Notes under the pieces: model-generated
Databases searched by the model: none
What the model saw: only the letters and a program-made list of their open reading frames with translations
What the model was told of the DNA's origin: nothing
Origin: an uncultured Eubacteriales bacterium
Lineage (GTDB): Bacteria; Bacillota; Clostridia; Oscillospirales; Oscillospiraceae
Assembly (NCBI GenBank): GCA_900550705.1
Contig: URTG01000096.1
Location: forward strand, 1-6,605
Reading direction: 5' to 3'
Length of the DNA: 6,605 bases
Program-made: the position numbers and the translations under genes
Shown here: one piece after another, positions 5,602 through 6,605 of the stretch
Layout of the letters: every line of letters starts with the position of its first letter
How positions within the stretch are numbered: position 1 is the stretch's first letter

Positions 5602-6605
5602 TTACCAGGCGTCCTCGCCCTTCCTGTCGGGCAGCACCAGGGTCAGCGCTTTGATCCCCACCTCGATCATGGAGTCATCCGGCTCAAAGGTGGTAAAATT
5701 CTGGAGCCACAGCCCCGGAGCCGTCAGAATCCTGGTGATCGGCCCGTCGTGCCGTCCGGCCCAGCGGTTGAACTCATAGCTGATGCCCACGATCAGCGGC
5801 AGCATAGCCAGGTGGGCCAGAAACCGCCAGAACGGATTGCTCACCGGCCAGATGGAAAACACGGCGGTGGAGATCAGAATCGAAATGGCGATCACCATGA
5901 ACAGAAAGCTGGTGCCGCACCGGGGGTGATGCCGGGGCTGCTTCCGCACATTGTCCACCGTCAGGGGCAGCCCCGCCTCATAGCAGAAGATGGTCTTGTG
6001 CTCCGCCCCGTGATAGGAGAACACCCGCTTCATCTCCTTCATCCGGGAGCACAGGGCCAGATAGCCCACAAAGATGGCCAGCTTCAGCAGACTCTCCGCC
6101 AGATTCCGCACCAGCATAGAGTCGGTCACCAGCGTCACCGCCGTCCCCAGCAGGGTGGGCAGCAGGAAAAACAGGCCGATGGACATGGACACGCCCAGGA
6201 TCACCGCCAGGGTGGTAAACAGGGCGGTGGCCTTCTCGCTGCCCAGCCGCCGCTCCAGCCATGCCTCGAATTTCGAGGGCTCCTCGTCCTCCGTGCCCTC
6301 CTCCTCCGGGAAGAACTCCGCGGAGAACATCAGCGAGGTCACGCCGTTATACATGGAGTCGCAGAAATTCACCACGCCCCGGATCAGGGGCCAGCCCAGG
6401 ATGGGATAGCGGTCCTTGATGAATCTCAGGTCCTTCTGCTGGACCTCCAGCCCCCCATCCGGGCGGCGGACCACCACGGCCTGCTTCTTCGGCCCGCGCA
6501 TCATGATCCCTTCGATAAGGGCCTGTCCGCCGCACATGGTCTTAAAGGGCTTTTTCTCTCCGCCGGCGGCGCCTTGCCCCGCCGGCGCGGTCTGCTGTGT
6601 CTCTG
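5602..6605 (-). CDS. yqhQ: DUF1385 family membrane protein, YqhQ-like (5' end probably outside window)
   Basis: The family (B. subtilis YqhQ, COG3872) is described as a predicted metal-dependent enzyme, but its reaction is not known. Numbering from the internal ATG at 6537, the protein has the family start GGQALIEGIMMRGP (3-16). A charged loop FFPEEEGTEDEEPSKFE (75-91) and hydrophobic helices (about 109-137, 150-163, 208-230, 236-252) follow. The core motifs are SYHGAEHKTIFCYEAG (174-189), LTVDNVR (192-198) and HHPRCGTSFLF (203-213). The histidines and cysteine of these motifs are candidate metal ligands. ATG 6537 has no SD at proper distance (GGAG is 20 nt away), and the frame upstream stays open to the window edge through a small-residue stretch ending GGEKKPFKT. 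The true start is therefore probably beyond 6605; a start at 6537 would give 311 residues. prmC follows by 44 bp in the same direction. Confidence 0.88.
   Translation of the reverse strand, partial: ETQQTAPAGQGAAGGEKKPFKTMCGGQALIEGIMMRGPKKQAVVVRRPDGGLEVQQKDLRFIKDRYPILGWPLIRGVVNFCDSMYNGVTSLMFSAEFFPEEEGTEDEEPSKFEAWLERRLGSEKATALFTTLAVILGVSMSIGLFFLLPTLLGTAVTLVTDSMLVRNLAESLLKLAIFVGYLALCSRMKEMKRVFSYHGAEHKTIFCYEAGLPLTVDNVRKQPRHHPRCGTSFLFMVIAISILISTAVFSIWPVSNPFWRFLAHLAMLPLIVGISYEFNRWAGRHDGPITRILTAPGLWLQNFTTFEPDDSMIEVGIKALTLVLPDRKGEDAW
6561..6587 (-). repeat. 9-bp perfect inverted repeat in the 5' part of the yqhQ-like frame
   Basis: CGCCGGCGG and CCGCCGGCG flank a 9-nt spacer. No U tract follows on either strand, so it is not an intrinsic terminator. 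Inside the open frame it encodes Ala/Pro/Gly-rich residues, so GC-rich low-complexity coding sequence may be the whole explanation. If the gene really started at 6537 it would be a leader hairpin. Confidence 0.35.

Noticed and set aside
1537..5779. Very long plus-strand open frames (about 508, 515 and 398 codons) opposite rimO, recX/recA and prmC
   Set aside because: Those opposite rimO, recX, recA and prmC are codon-aligned with the sense genes, so an antisense stop needs a sense TTA, CTA or TCA codon, all rare in this GC-rich coding sequence. The translations are low-complexity and match no family, while the minus-strand genes have complete motifs.

Overview
The window looks like a piece of core chromosome from a high-GC Bacillota, most likely a gut Clostridia of the Oscillospiraceae type. 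The gene set supports this: a YqhQ-type DUF1385 protein, a YitT/DUF2179 membrane protein, and RecA and RecX of Firmicutes type, with strong G/C preference at third codon positions and purine-rich Shine-Dalgarno (SD) sites. The genus is an inference from overall character, not from a search. No rRNA, tRNA, CRISPR array, insertion sequence or phage gene is visible.

All seven genes lie on the minus strand and are read from high to low coordinates: yqhQ-like DUF1385 (runs off the right edge) > prmC > recA > recX > rimO > pgsA > yitT-like (runs off the left edge). The gaps, in order of transcription, are 44, 92, 3, 77, 45 and 13 bp. There is no gene-free stretch above 100 bp. No convincing rho-independent terminator points along the minus strand, so the whole window could be one long operon, with the recA leader and the recX-rimO gap as the best places for extra control.

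Functionally the cluster mixes DNA repair (RecA recombinase and its modulator RecX, coupled by an SD site inside the end of recA), modification of the translation apparatus (PrmC methylates release factors, RimO methylthiolates ribosomal protein S12), and the envelope (PgsA makes phosphatidylglycerol phosphate; the YitT-like and YqhQ-like proteins are membrane proteins of unclear role).

Three starts need care. recA is best started at an ATG (4601) rather than an upstream in-frame TTG. prmC is best started at ATG 5557 rather than GTG 5572. The YqhQ-like frame stays open to the right edge, so its ATG at 6537 is probably internal.

No previously undescribed multi-gene system is evident. The most interesting unexplained signals are small. 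They are a regular GTCC-N8-GGAC tandem dyad array in the recA leader, followed by a perfect hairpin next to the recA SD; a 25-codon reading frame with a strong SD overlapping the prmC start; and a hairpin plus T6 oriented as an antisense terminator at the rimO/pgsA junction.
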